From NCBI RefSeq assembly GCF_000321225.1, contig NW_004450267.1, positions 7,486,601-7,550,600 of the forward strand: a stretch of DNA of 64,000 nucleotides, read 5' to 3'. The DNA is from Odobenus rosmarus divergens (lineage: Eukaryota; Chordata; Mammalia; Carnivora; Odobenidae). Positions 1 to 9,355 of this stretch are shown one piece after another. Position 1 is the first letter of the stretch. Each line of letters opens with the position of its first letter. A program made the translations under genes and the position numbers. The notes beneath the pieces are model-generated. The model did no database searches. It saw only the letters and a list, made by a program, of their open reading frames with translations, and had not been told where the DNA came from.

Positions 1-368
1 CTCTTCTATTCTTCATCCAAAGACTCCTGCCTCAAAGTTTAGAAGTTCTTTTTTGGATATAAACCTGAATCCCTTTCATTGGAACTTAAGACCTTTCATC
101 TCTTTTCTGACCCCCAGCAGATACCATAAAGAAAAAAAAAGAGACACTATTTGACATCTGGGGTTTGTGCACAGCCTTCTGCGGGGGCTCTTCAAGGCTC
201 CCTATTCTAGTCAATATCCTCCCAAGCCCTGGATGACTGTCTTAAATCCCGTGTACCACTTGCCCATCACTGTCTACCAATGCCTTTACATTTGTCTCCC
301 TCGTAGCACTTTTAAATGTAGTGCTTGCCTCATTGGACATCTGCTTCAAGAACCTAATCAGCACTTTC

Positions 369-570
369 TTTTTTTAAAGATTTTATTTATTTATTTGAGA
401 GAGAGAGAGCAAGTGAGAGAGAACACAAGCAGGGAGCGGGGGGGAGGGCAGATGGAAAAGCAGACTCCCTGCTGAGCAGGGAGCCCGATGCGGGGCTCAA
501 TCCCAGGACCCCGAGATCATGACCTGAGCCGAAAGCAGACGCTTAACTAACTGAGCCACCCAGGCATCCG
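369..570 (-). mobile_element. SINEC (arctoid-type tRNA-Lys SINE)
   Basis: The element is antisense: T-rich tail AAAGATTTTATTTATT, GA-rich middle, then the tRNA-derived head ending TGAGCCACCCAGGCATCC. Target-site duplications TAATCAGCACTTTC (355-368) and TAATCAGCGCTTTC (571-584) flank it, differing at one base. Confidence 0.95.
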
Positions 571-1172
571 TAATCAGCGCTTTCAACAATTATCCAAGGT
601 CTCCCAGCAGAGGCGGGGCTGAATATGGAGCTCCTCTCTATAATTTACTAATTCTCCTATAAAATGCACAGAGACCAGAAGGAGATACTGAAAGCCGAAG
701 GCACCACTTCTTATTTGCCATGACAAACACTTGCCAGGCTCCAGCTCCACTAAGTGGCAGAGAACAGAAATCTCTCTGGCCAAGGGCAAGGATGGGAGAG
801 TCCTGGGGCAGAAGTCAGGAGGGCAGAGTTGTAGGCCAGCCACTGCCTGCTCACTGTCTTGTGAGCAGTTCTCATCCCCACTGACCCTGATTCCTAAGCA
901 GAACACAACACATAGCTGCCAAGACTGCTTTTCAGGGCTCTCTCAGCTCTCACATGCTGTGATCTCTGAGTCTACAAAATCCTCTCCTCTCCCTTCTTAG
1001 AAGATACAGGCCATGGCCTTGACATGTCTCTCTCCACCACCAACATGACCAGCACTACCTGGAAACACTCAGAAACCAATGTTTCTCAACCTGTTAAAAT
1101 TATCATCATTCCCTGCCCTAAATGAGCTTTTTAATGCTTTTTTTCTTTAATTGCCCCACCCAATGAAATTTT

Positions 1173-1390
1173 TCAAAAAATATTTTTATTTATTTATTTT
1201 AGAGAGAGAGCATGTGAGCAGGGAGAGGGGCAGAAGGGGAGAGAGAGAGAGAGAGAGAAAGAATCCGAAGCCAACTCCCCACTGAGCATGGGCCCAATGC
1301 GGGGCTCAATTCCAGGACACTGAGATCCTGTGACCTGAGCCGAAACTGAGTCAGATGCTAGACTGACTGAGCCACACAGGCACCCCCCAA
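1173..1390 (-). mobile_element. SINEC, older and diverged copy
   Basis: The antisense tail, a long (GA)n at about 1237-1258 and the tRNA-derived head TGACTGAGCCACACAGGCACC are present. The duplications are CCAATGAAATTTT (1160-1172) and CCAACGAAATTTT (1391-1403). More internal changes than the other copies suggest an earlier insertion. Confidence 0.93.
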
Positions 1391-1992
1391 CCAACGAAAT
1401 TTTAATACCATGAATATACTGCACACCTTTTTAGGTACAGTATGTATATCTGTGCTTGATACATAAAAAAAGCAAGCTTTTCACTAGCCACCCCCCCAAC
1501 CAATTTTCATCCCCTTTGGAGGCAATATTAACCCTGCTGAAAATGTGTGACGGCAACCGAGCTGAGGGCTGCATCTAGCTGTGTGACACAAGTGCAGTTA
1601 TTCGCCCCAAACCCCAAAAGCCATAAACACATTCACAAGCCAGAGGTTTTGAAAATAATCCATTGCACAAGCCAGAGTGGAATCAGCCAGACTTTCCACT
1701 TCCCTAAGGAAAACAGCAACTTCCCACCCTCCTCCCCAGGCCACAGTCTCTCCTGCTCCAGCCCCTGCCCTTGTTCTCACCTCCGCCCAGGGCTCCCACT
1801 CCATTCATGTGGGTCCCAGCAGTAACAATGGGAATGATGAGAACAAGGTGAACTGTGGGTGATGTTCCAGGAATAATTAGAATCCGCTTCAAGGGCAGAA
1901 ACAACTGGGCCCCAGGCAGGATGGAGCCTCATTCCAACTCACTTGCCTCAGCCCAGCTCCCCACTCCCTCCCCTGCAGGACATTCCCCTCCA

Positions 1993-1998
1993 CCTTAC
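1993..1998 (-). promoter_or_regulatory. KALRN: 5' splice site after the 115 bp KALRN exon
   Basis: AG|GTAAGG on the minus strand, close to the U1 consensus, ends the exon at 1999 in the middle of a serine codon. Confidence 0.9.
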
Positions 1999-2113
1999 CT
2001 TGGCACACTGGCCAAATAGGTCACGAGTTTCCGCAGGTCTTCCTGTCTTATTCTGTCATGATTGCTGCGAGCTGGGAAAGTCAGGATGGGTCCGCCTCGC
2101 TTATCACGGCCCC
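1999..2113 (-). CDS. KALRN: KALRN internal exon, start of SEC14 domain (probably exon 3)
   Basis: Read on the minus strand, this 115 bp block is bounded by a CAG acceptor (2116-2114) and an AG|GTAAGG donor (intron starts at 1998). It opens with two bases that complete a glycine codon, then gives 37 full codons without a stop, and ends with AG, two bases of a split serine codon. The product begins GRDKRGGPILTFPARSNH and ends LRKLVTYLASVP. From memory of the family this is the beginning of the N-terminal SEC14/CRAL-TRIO lipid-binding module shared by kalirin and TRIO. KLVTYLASVPS is the kalirin form, where TRIO reads RLISYLACIPS. Kalirin is a large cytoplasmic and synaptic Rho-family exchange factor (spectrin repeats, two DH-PH units, SH3, Ig/FnIII, kinase in the longest isoforms). 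Its phase fits the upstream exon at 8883-8957 exactly. At 115 bp it is not a multiple of three, so skipping it would shift the frame. The exon number is an inference. Confidence 0.95.
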
Positions 2114-2146
2114 CTGCAGGGAGGAAGAGGAGGGCTGTTAAGAAAA
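2114..2146 (-). promoter_or_regulatory. KALRN: 3' splice site of the 115 bp KALRN exon
   Basis: Minus-strand reading gives a pyrimidine-rich run CCCTCCTCTTCCTCCCTGCAG directly before the exon, here described as CCTCTTCCTCCCTGCAG. A branch-point-like TCTTAAC lies at 2143-2137, with its candidate A about 25 nt upstream of the AG. All the parts of a strong acceptor are visible; the branch point is inferred. Confidence 0.85.
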
Positions 2147-2249
2147 CCAGCCAGAAAGTGTGCTGAAAGTCCATCTGAGTGCTGGAGGAAACAGGCAGAA
2201 ATATGGTGCCCAGAGAAACGCGGTCACTGGTTAGGTGAAGGGCATGGGG

Positions 2250-2425
2250 TTTGGATGTGGTTCACATGTGTGACCTTGGGCAAGTCTTTTGACTTCTCTA
2301 ATATCTCACTGCCAAGTGCAGATGAAAATACTGATGAGCATTTTACTGGGTGGCCGCCAGGACTGAGGAGCTGGCAAATGGGGAAGCACTTTGAAAAGTA
2401 AAGCTCTCTACAAATGCGAGATGAT
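2250..2425 (+). mobile_element. MIR
   Basis: The MIR core TGTGACCTTGGGCAAGTC and the later AGCACTTTGAAAAGT... tail are recognisable. It lies 140 bp upstream of the 115 bp exon (in gene orientation) and does not touch the splice signals. Confidence 0.75.
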
Positions 2426-2430
2426 AATGA

Positions 2431-4969
2431 AGGTGATGTTCTCTTTTTGAGAACACAAGCTATTGAACGGGTCTTTGGAAATTTAACCTTCAATTCACTG
2501 CTCTTTGCAGACCTCTGTGAGGTAGAAGGGCTCAGGATTAACCGACTACCGTGCAGAGAGACCCTTAAAGCATCCATCCAGGACATCACTGCTGGGAGGT
2601 GTTTAGATTCATAGAAAAGATGTTAAGTGTTCTCTGCACAGCCAAAGATCCACCCCTGCCTGTCTGCCTGCCTGAGGTGCCACCTGTCACTCCTGCTGGA
2701 GGAGCACAGGAATCTGTATCAGGAACAAGGATGCTCAAGGTCTGAATCACTGCAAATGCGTATGTACGCACTATGATTATAAATGTTTTCTAAATATCAC
2801 ATTAAAAAAAGCAGGAAGGAGTATAGTGAAATGATGAACATTGTTGCTATTAGAAGGCTGGGATTTGACATGGTTGCTTTTTCTTTCCTCTTTTTTCCTA
2901 AACTTTCTATTCACTATTTATTCTATCATTTAAAAATTTATCCTTTAATGGGCACTATTAGGAAGCAGGACCAAGTTTCTCAGGCGGGTCACAGGGGACA
3001 AAGCTAAGGTATGTCCTTACAGTCACTGGTTATTGCACAAAGAAAACCTCTACATCATGATCACAGACCCCTGCACACACCCCAGGCAGCTGCCCGACAT
3101 CCTCCAGGGTGGGGACCACAGGCAGATAGAACACAAGAAGGAGGAAGCATTGGTACGGCCATCGCCAATACTGGAAAAGCAGCTTAAGGCTCAGGGCTCT
3201 GAAGAAGGAACTCTCGCAAGGACAGACAGAGCCTCCCAGGGTCCCCACCCAAGTCTGAGCTCATGAATAATGTTTCCCTCTGACTGTGGGGTCCAGAAGC
3301 CATACAGACAGAAGGGAGGCTCGACAGACAAAATCCAAACCATTCCAGGATACTCCTGAGGAGGAAATAAGAAGACTGCATAGAGGAAAGGATCAAACAA
3401 GATCAGGGCCACGGAGAGATCTGCCCTGACGAAAAAATGTTTCAGCAGTACCACCACCACCCCCAGCCCTACACCGGAGCAGATTTGTGTAGATATACCA
3501 CAGAGTTGGACCCGAGCCCCCAGCTCTAGATCTTCCATACCACAGGCCTGGCTCTTTGTATGAATAGCCACCCCCAACTTGTCTGCCTTGGAAATGATCC
3601 CCATTTCCCAACTGCCTTCCACATGAGGTAAAGGAAGCAGAAGGATTAGATGGAAGGTTTCCCAAAAGCTGGGAGCGTCTCCCATACCCTCAACCTTCCT
3701 CTCTAGCCTTGACCCACCCTAAGGATTTTCACTCTTGGATGGTTTTAACTGCAGTTGCTGCCTTTATTCCTGACCTTCCATGGACACAGTAGAGCCAGGA
3801 GAACATGGGGAGCCAAGGCTGGTCTGATTGGCAAAGGCTCACTAAGGAGTCTGGAGGACCGCTGGCACTGTACTTCCTGAGCTAGAGCCAATTCTGCCCT
3901 TGGAAAGAAGAGTTTCATAAATATTCTGGGGAAGATTCCGGATGGCAGAGGAGGGGGAAGAAGGCGAGAAAGCCTGGGGCAGTGCGGCAGCCCCCCTTTC
4001 AGGAAGCAAGGATAAAGATTTAAGAGGGGGCAGTAGGATCAGCCAGGTGTTTTTCAGAAAGGAGATGACCTTGTAAGAATGTAAGAATGTAGGGGGCAGA
4101 GCAGGAAGGAGCATAGAGCAAGAGAGTCATTGTGCTGGAAAGAGTGGGACAATTGGTAGAAAGAGGCCTCAGAGCCGGTCCAAGGGGAGGGGTCCTGACC
4201 CCTTCTCTGAAGCAGGCTGACAGAACTCAAAGAGGAAGGAGGAAACAGATAAATCAAGGAGAGGGAGGAATTCAGCCTGCCTGGGGGACCTTGTTCTTTA
4301 AGTGAAATTACAGACTAGCCCACCTAACAAGTCAGGATAGGCTTGAGGTACTGGGAGAAAGGGGAGCAGACTATCACTGGCCAGCATCCCTAGAGAATGA
4401 ACAGCAGGACTGTGCATGATGTGGTCTAAAAGAGATGAAGCAGGGAACTGGGGCATGGTGAGAGCTCTGTTGGAAGGTCTAGCCATGGTGTCCATGTTAG
4501 GTTCTAACTTGAGTGGAGGCAGAATAAAGCTAGTGCATGCATAAGTGGGGAGGGCTCACTGAAGGTAGGAAATGTCCTGCTGGATCACGAGTCCCCAGGG
4601 AAGAGGGGACAGCAGATGTTTTGCTCATCTGATAGCCATCCTTTCCCAATTTATAGGGGAACATCAAAAAGGGTCAAAGGTAAGAGACTGAGGCCACAGA
4701 CACACATATCAAAGTTAAGGTCTTGGATATGCATGGCCAAGGTAAGGAGGTAGAAAACTTTGGTACCAAGAATGCTGAGCAGCCATGAAGGTGTAGGATT
4801 TGATGGATAATTGACATGGGTGCTGAAATTACAGAGGGTGATAAGCAGAGATGAAGAGTGAGAACCCCTTGCTGAAGTCAGTGTGTATTACAGAGGTGGA
4901 TCTGAGAGGGTTTGAGACAAAAGTAGCCAAGTTTTGAAAAGGCGATACAGATGCTGGCAGGGTCCTCAA
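2431..4969. other. Intron segment without recognised elements; partly purine-rich
   Basis: No coding, RNA or clear repeat signature was seen. 3840-4960 is strongly purine-biased on the plus strand and may be a decayed repeat. A small tandem GTAAGAAT unit occurs twice around 4073-4090. Confidence 0.5.
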
Positions 4970-5065
4970 GAGTCATTCCTTTACTCATTACGTTCCTGCT
5001 GTGGGCCCATGTGTGCAAGGCTTTGGTGGCAGGAGCTACAGGACAGAGATAAAAAGGAAGGAGGA
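4970..5065 (-). mobile_element. L2 3'-end relic (tentative)
   Basis: Antisense order of the L2 terminal motif: ATTCCTTTACTCATTACG, then a GTGGGCCC-type replacement of the usual TGTGCCAG, then GGAGCTACAGGACAGAGA. It is heavily decayed. Confidence 0.4.
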
Positions 5066-5569
5066 GGGGATGGTCTGATGTTCTAGAAGGCATAGAGGCA
5101 GGGCAGGACAGGGTTGGGGAAGAGGCAAAGCCAAAAGCAGGGGCAGTTAAGGCTTCCCTGATGGAGCCAAAGGAGGAATGGTGCTCAAAATTTTCAAGGG
5201 GCTCCAGTTAGGGCAACTGGGAAAGGTAGAGAGTTGGGGGGTGGTAGAACAAGAAAAATACATTGATGGAGTTATACCAAAAGTTCGGTCCATGTAACAA
5301 TAGTTCTGAGAGATGTTAATGGATATACATGATTTTTTTCAAGGGAATGAGGTTACTCTGTAGTTTGGGAGACGGTTTCATGTGTTTAACGGACATGTGC
5401 TTTAACGAACATGGCACATCTTCATGAGGCAGCTATAATATGCATTTCCCAAACTTAGGATTGTAGAACCCCTTTTTCTTTTTTGAGGCTCATCTGGCAG
5501 GACTGCTGTTCTATGGAATACGCTTGGAGAGATACGGGTCCAGGGTCTGAGACGGTGCCACAGCAGCTG

Positions 5570-5965
5570 TCTAGAGAACGCTGTTGGCGGGATATAAGGA
5601 GGCAGAGGGGGACATCAGGCATGGCCGAAACGAGGGCGTGAGTGCACATAAAGGTAACGGAAGTGAAATGAGCCCTGACAAGCAGATTGCATAAGAGGCA
5701 CAAATGGGTGCTGCGAGTGGGAGGTGCAGGCACTCAAAGGGAGCCAGAGAGGGCAAGGGTGGGATGGGGGCGCACAGGCTGTGAAGGCAGAGCAGGGTGG
5801 GCAGGCTGGAACGACAGAGGCTCCCCGAGGCACAGCCAGAGACCGTCACACCAACACGTGCACACGCCCACACACAGAAGCCGGTGGGCTGCGCTCGCTG
5901 GATTCTTCCAAATGTGCGCTCCCATGGCAGCACGCTTTCCTTCGCCCTGGCCACGACTGGGGGGA
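5570..5965. promoter_or_regulatory. CpG-enriched intronic segment (candidate regulatory DNA)
   Basis: Roughly twenty CpG dinucleotides were counted by eye in about 400 bp, against a CpG-poor background. Examples lie at AACACGTGCACACGCCC and GCTGCGCTCGCTGG. No ORF or repeat explains it. It is below classical CpG-island density, so a promoter call would be speculative. Confidence 0.3.
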
Positions 5966-6565
5966 CTAACAGAGCGGGGGAGGCACAGCCAACAGTTTGT
6001 TTCTCTGCTCACCACCTTCCTTCACAGAAAGAAATGCTACTGCAACACTGCATTCTTTAATTCTGGGTTTCTTTGTTTTGTTTCATTCTTGTGTGTTTTT
6101 TTTTTTCTTTTAAAAGCTCAGGATATAAGAGGCTTTATTGGTTTGTTTCTTGTTTCTGTTTTTTTTAGATGCAGCCAGCCATCTCCCTAGCATCCTCAGC
6201 ATCCTTCCCAGGCACGGAAAGACAATGTTCCCTAAGCCCAAAAGTTCCCGACACCGTGCAGGTGAATAAGACATACCCGAGGGTGCTCAGCCCACATCAG
6301 TGCAAGGGAGTGAACTGTACGCGCCCAGCCCCCTTGCTCCTGCCCTGGGAAACTTCGATCTGCCTCATGCTGGCCCGTCTTCCCGGCATATTGATTCTGT
6401 ATGCTCCCTTAGGACAATTCCCTGTAGTTGGGAAGGTCTCTTCTAGGGCTCGCTGGGCCCGGCCTCAGGGCTCCAAATGAACAATCAAACAAGGGTTCCC
6501 ATGTGCACTCATATGTCCTGAACTGATGCAGAACAGGATGGTGTTCGGAGGCTCTGCATTAAAGC

Positions 6566-6660
6566 CAGAAAGGCTTCCTAGAAGAGGCAAAGTGGGAACT
6601 GACTTGGGAGGAAGAAGAGAGGATCAAGCTGGCAAAAAATGTGAGTAAAGCCCAGCCAGT
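6566..6660 (-). mobile_element. L2 relic
   Basis: AAAGGCTTCCTAGAAGAGGC followed by a diverged GGGAACTGACTTGGGAGG matches the antisense L2 3' region (usual form GGCTTCCTGGAGGAGG). Confidence 0.5.
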
Positions 6661-7741
6661 AGAGGAAGTTCGGGCGTGAGAAACATGGGAGGATTAGCGG
6701 GATACCCAGGGGGCAGGAAGGACATCAGGTTAACTGAGGCTCAGGGCCATAAAGAAGAAGAAGAAGAGACTGGATTGGGCTCTACTTGGAGTAGAGAGTA
6801 CACAATAGAGGGCTGTGGGCCACATCCTGGAGCCAGGCTATGGGCAGCAGCAGTCGGGGGCCGAGCACTGCCCAGTGGCCCTCAGGACTTCACACAGGGT
6901 CCCCCCACATGTTCAGCAAGCACTCTGATCCCAGCGTACAAAGGCTCTGGAGGCTGCCTTGCCTATACCTCTCCCCATACTGAAATCGCTGCCACGCGAT
7001 CCTGCCAAGGGGCTGTTCAGCCTGGGCTTCCGCATCTTCAGTGACAGGGGTTCACTACCTGATAAGATATGTAAGCACCTAACACTAATGGGGAAAGGCA
7101 GCTTCTCAGTCAATGTCATCTCACAGCAACAACAACAAAACCCTAGTATCACTACTACCACTAATACTAATAACGAGGAGTGCATTTAGAACCTCACATA
7201 CTCCCATCCCATACTCTGCCCTCACCTCCTTCCTCCACACTCTGAATCATCAGTCTCTCACCTTCCCTCTCGATAGGCAGGAGACACCTGCTGCTTGGTT
7301 TCTCCTCCCCAAGCCCCTCCTCTCTCTCCCTTCTCTCCATGAGGTCTGTTGCCCATCAGCCAGGCTGGCGGCAGCTCCGGAGTAAAGCCATATACTGTGG
7401 GAAGGTACTCGCTCTTCCCCTGTGATCCTACCACCACCCCCTTGTAGACCATCAGGATCATCCAGAAACAAACGCTCAGTTCACAAGGCACGAGCACTTG
7501 GGTGTGTTTCTTTAAATGTGATCCTTGGTGAGGCATTGCCCTCACCCTGGCCCCTGCTGGCGATTCCACAGTGGAGGCCTACGATGGAGCCCAGGAACTG
7601 GCAGCCACAGAGACACTGGTGCCCCTGTAGCTTGCCTTCAATTACATCACAGGCCACCAAACTCTTCTTAAAGGTCCAGAGAGTAATTATCTTAAACTTA
7701 CGGCCATCTGGGCTCTGAGGAAACTACTCAACTCTGCTGCA
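6661..7741. other. Intron segment, no gene; short CAA/ACT simple repeat
   Basis: Only a small low-complexity patch stands out: CAACAACAACAAAA followed by ACTACTACCACTAATACTAA at about 7127-7172. ORFs here lack family resemblance or splice signals. Confidence 0.5.
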
Positions 7742-8222
7742 GCAGGCTGAATAGCGGCCCCCCCAAAAATATCAGGTCCTAATCCCTGGAACCCATAAAT
7801 GTGAGCTTATTTGGGAAAAAAAAAGAGTCTACAGATGTGACTATTCAAGGATCCTGAGATGGGAAGATTATCCTGGGTTATATGAGCAGACCCTAAATGC
7901 AGTTACAGGTATCCTCATTAGAGGGGGGCGGAGGGGGATCTGATGCAGACAGGAGAGGGAAAGGCAACGGGACCACAGTGGCAGAAACTGGAGTGATGTG
8001 GCCACAAACCAAGGAATGCCGGCAGCCACCGGCAGCTGCAAGAGGCAAGTTCTCCCCAAAGAGCCTCTGGAAATAGCACAGCCCTGCTGACGCCGTGGTT
8101 TCAGACCAGTAAACTGCTTTTGGATTTCTGGCCTCCAGAACCATGAGTGAATACATTTCTGCCGCTGTACGCTACCAAATTTGTGGTAACTTGTTATAGC
8201 GGCAATAGGACATGAATACTAC
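7742..8222 (+). mobile_element. Ancient LTR-like repeat (MaLR/ERVL-type, subfamily uncertain)
   Basis: It starts CAGGCTGAATAGCGGCCC, contains TCCTAATCCCTGGAACCC, GAGATGGGAAGATTATCCTGG and CTGGCCTCCAGAACCATGAG, and ends GTAACTTGTTATAGCGGC then AATAGGACATGAATACTACA. This order matches a common mammalian solitary LTR-like repeat. No retroviral coding region is attached. Confidence 0.6.
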
Positions 8223-8306
8223 AAATGCACATGGCTGTGTTCCAATCAAATTTTACTTAGGAAAACAGGTGGCCGGCTCATGGGCTATAGTTTGCTGGCC
8301 CCTGAA
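8218..8306 (+). mobile_element. hAT-Charlie-type DNA transposon fragment
   Basis: TGTGTTCCAATCAAATTTTA followed by GGGCTATAGTTTGCTGGCCCCTG is the terminal part of a widespread MER1-group hAT family (usual ending GCCATAGTTTGCCGACCCCTG). Confidence 0.55.
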
Positions 8307-8668
8307 TCAGACATGAAAAGATCCAGATGCACAAGATGGGTTGGAGAGAAAAGCCAGAAATACATATTTGGAACTTATTACTCAGAAAAATAAATAAATA
8401 AGATATAAACACTCAATTGAGTTCCCTTTGCCAGGAAGGAGCGATAAAGAGGAGCCAGAAAAAATTTTCATCTCCTATCCATGATCCGCTCAGAGATGAA
8501 CCCAAACAAAACCTCTGGGAATGTGTGAGGTAAACAGACTCCTCCAACTGGAGTATCTCCCATAAGGACCTCAGTGGCCCCTGAGGGACCTGACTGGCCG
8601 GGGAGGGGGTGGTGAGGTCAGGTATATGTGTGGGGACTGTGAGGTGAGGGGCATGCACCCGTGGTTGT

Positions 8669-8692
8669 GAGTGTCCTTCAGAGTGTCCTTCA
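8669..8692 (+). repeat. Two-copy tandem repeat
   Basis: The 12-mer GAGTGTCCTTCA occurs twice head to tail with no mismatch, about 200 bp from the 75 bp exon, inside the intron. Confidence 0.9.
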
Positions 8693-8876
8693 GATCCCAC
8701 CCAGCTGGGATCAGGGCTCTCTCTCCTCTGTCTGCCTGCCTCTGGAGCAAGGATGCAGCCAGCCATGCCGAGTGCCGCCCCACCCCCACTTCCCTCTCAC
8801 ACACCGAGAAGCGACTGCCTACGTGCATGTGTGCACACACTCTTCCAGGTCCCCTACAGAACAAAGTTTCACAGAC

Positions 8877-8882
8877 ACTCAC
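8877..8882 (-). promoter_or_regulatory. KALRN: 5' splice site after the 75 bp KALRN exon
   Basis: TCTG|GTGAGT on the minus strand is a good donor. It leaves one base of a glycine codon that is completed by the next exon. Confidence 0.9.
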
Positions 8883-8957
8883 CAGACACGAAGGCCACTT
8901 TTTCCTTTAGGATGGGAAGGACATCAGAAGCTTTCAAACCATCATTCCGAAAAGACC
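8883..8957 (-). CDS. KALRN: KALRN internal exon preceding SEC14 domain (probably exon 2)
   Basis: On the minus strand this 75 bp block follows a pyrimidine tract and CAG acceptor (8960-8958) and ends TCTG|GTGAGTG (intron starts at 8882). After two bases completing a glycine codon it encodes SFRNDGLKASDVLPILKEKV then AFVS, and closes with a single G that pairs with the GG opening the exon at 2113 to make the glycine of VSGGRDKR. These residues are shared by the kalirin isoforms whose different first exons splice to this one (known of KALRN, from memory). They sit between the isoform-specific N-terminus and the SEC14 fold. The length is exactly 25 codons and both ends have the same phase, so the exon could be skipped in frame; nothing here shows that this happens. 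The two-exon match in order, phase and strand makes an intact gene far likelier than a pseudogene. Confidence 0.95.
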
Positions 8958-8985
8958 CTGTGGGACAACAAAACAGAAGGAATCG
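8958..8985 (-). promoter_or_regulatory. KALRN: 3' splice site of the 75 bp KALRN exon
   Basis: The minus strand reads CCTTCTGTTTTGTTGTCCCA then CAG before the exon, a T-rich pyrimidine tract interrupted by a few purines. A TGAC-type branch candidate lies near 8997. Confidence 0.85.
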
Positions 8986-9269
8986 GGATGAAAGAGGTCA
9001 GATGGCTGAATCCCTGGGTACATCCCTCAGCAGCCCAACCCCATCACGCGCCAGAAAGCTGTGCCTTGTTCAGGTGCTACAGCCCAGCCCAGTGGAATCA
9101 ATGGGACGGGAGAAGGTCCACAACATAAAGGACACTGCCACATGATGCCAGGCCGCAGGGGTGTCCCTTCCAGAGACAGGACAATCCAAGTTGCCCCCAC
9201 CACACATACAAAGCTCCGTGCCTTGCGGGCAACAGCCACAGCCCTGCTGCTGTGGGCAACTTGATGATG

Positions 9270-9355
9270 GGGCTTTTTAAAAGCCACTTTTGTACCTCTT
9301 TGCCTAGCATGGTGTCTGGTACACAGTAAGCACTCAGTAAACATCAATGGAACAG
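9270..9355 (+). mobile_element. L2 3'-end relic
   Basis: GCCTAGCATGGTGTCTGGTA followed by CACAGTAAGCACTCAGTAAA is the terminal L2 sequence in sense orientation. Confidence 0.65.

Larger units (their letters stand above)
1..1998 (-). other. KALRN: KALRN intron, 5' part (downstream of the 115 bp exon)
   Basis: This is the start of the intron that follows the SEC14-opening exon. The next kalirin exon (encoding the DVCKRGFTVI... stretch) was looked for on the minus strand and is not in the window. The interval contains two SINEC insertions (369-570, 1173-1390) and otherwise unremarkable sequence. 585-1172 and 1404-1998 show no recognisable repeat or coding signal apart from a weak MIR-like stretch near 590-650. 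Confidence 0.85.
2114..8882 (-). other. KALRN: KALRN intron between the 75 bp and 115 bp exons
   Basis: This 6769 bp intron has intact GT and AG ends and joins two exons of matching phase. It is poor in young repeats, with no SINEC. It holds a MIR, L2 traces, an LTR-like relic and a hAT fragment. The segment around 5570-5960 has more CpG than its surroundings. Confidence 0.9.

Noticed and set aside
1999..2113. Assignment of the exon to TRIO
   Set aside because: The ending KLVTYLASVPS matches the kalirin form as I recall it, whereas TRIO has RLISYLACIPS; the upstream exon also fits kalirin.
3191..3685. 164-codon minus-strand ORF in the intron between the two exons
   Set aside because: No recognisable family; overlaps several other open frames and lies between well-defined KALRN exons.
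5687..6190. 167-codon plus-strand ORF
   Set aside because: Arises from CpG- and purine-rich sequence with few stops, then a T-rich tail; no domain and no conservation evidence.
1999..8957. Processed pseudogene of KALRN
   Set aside because: The two exons are separated by a real intron with splice signals, and there are no frame lesions or poly-A tail.
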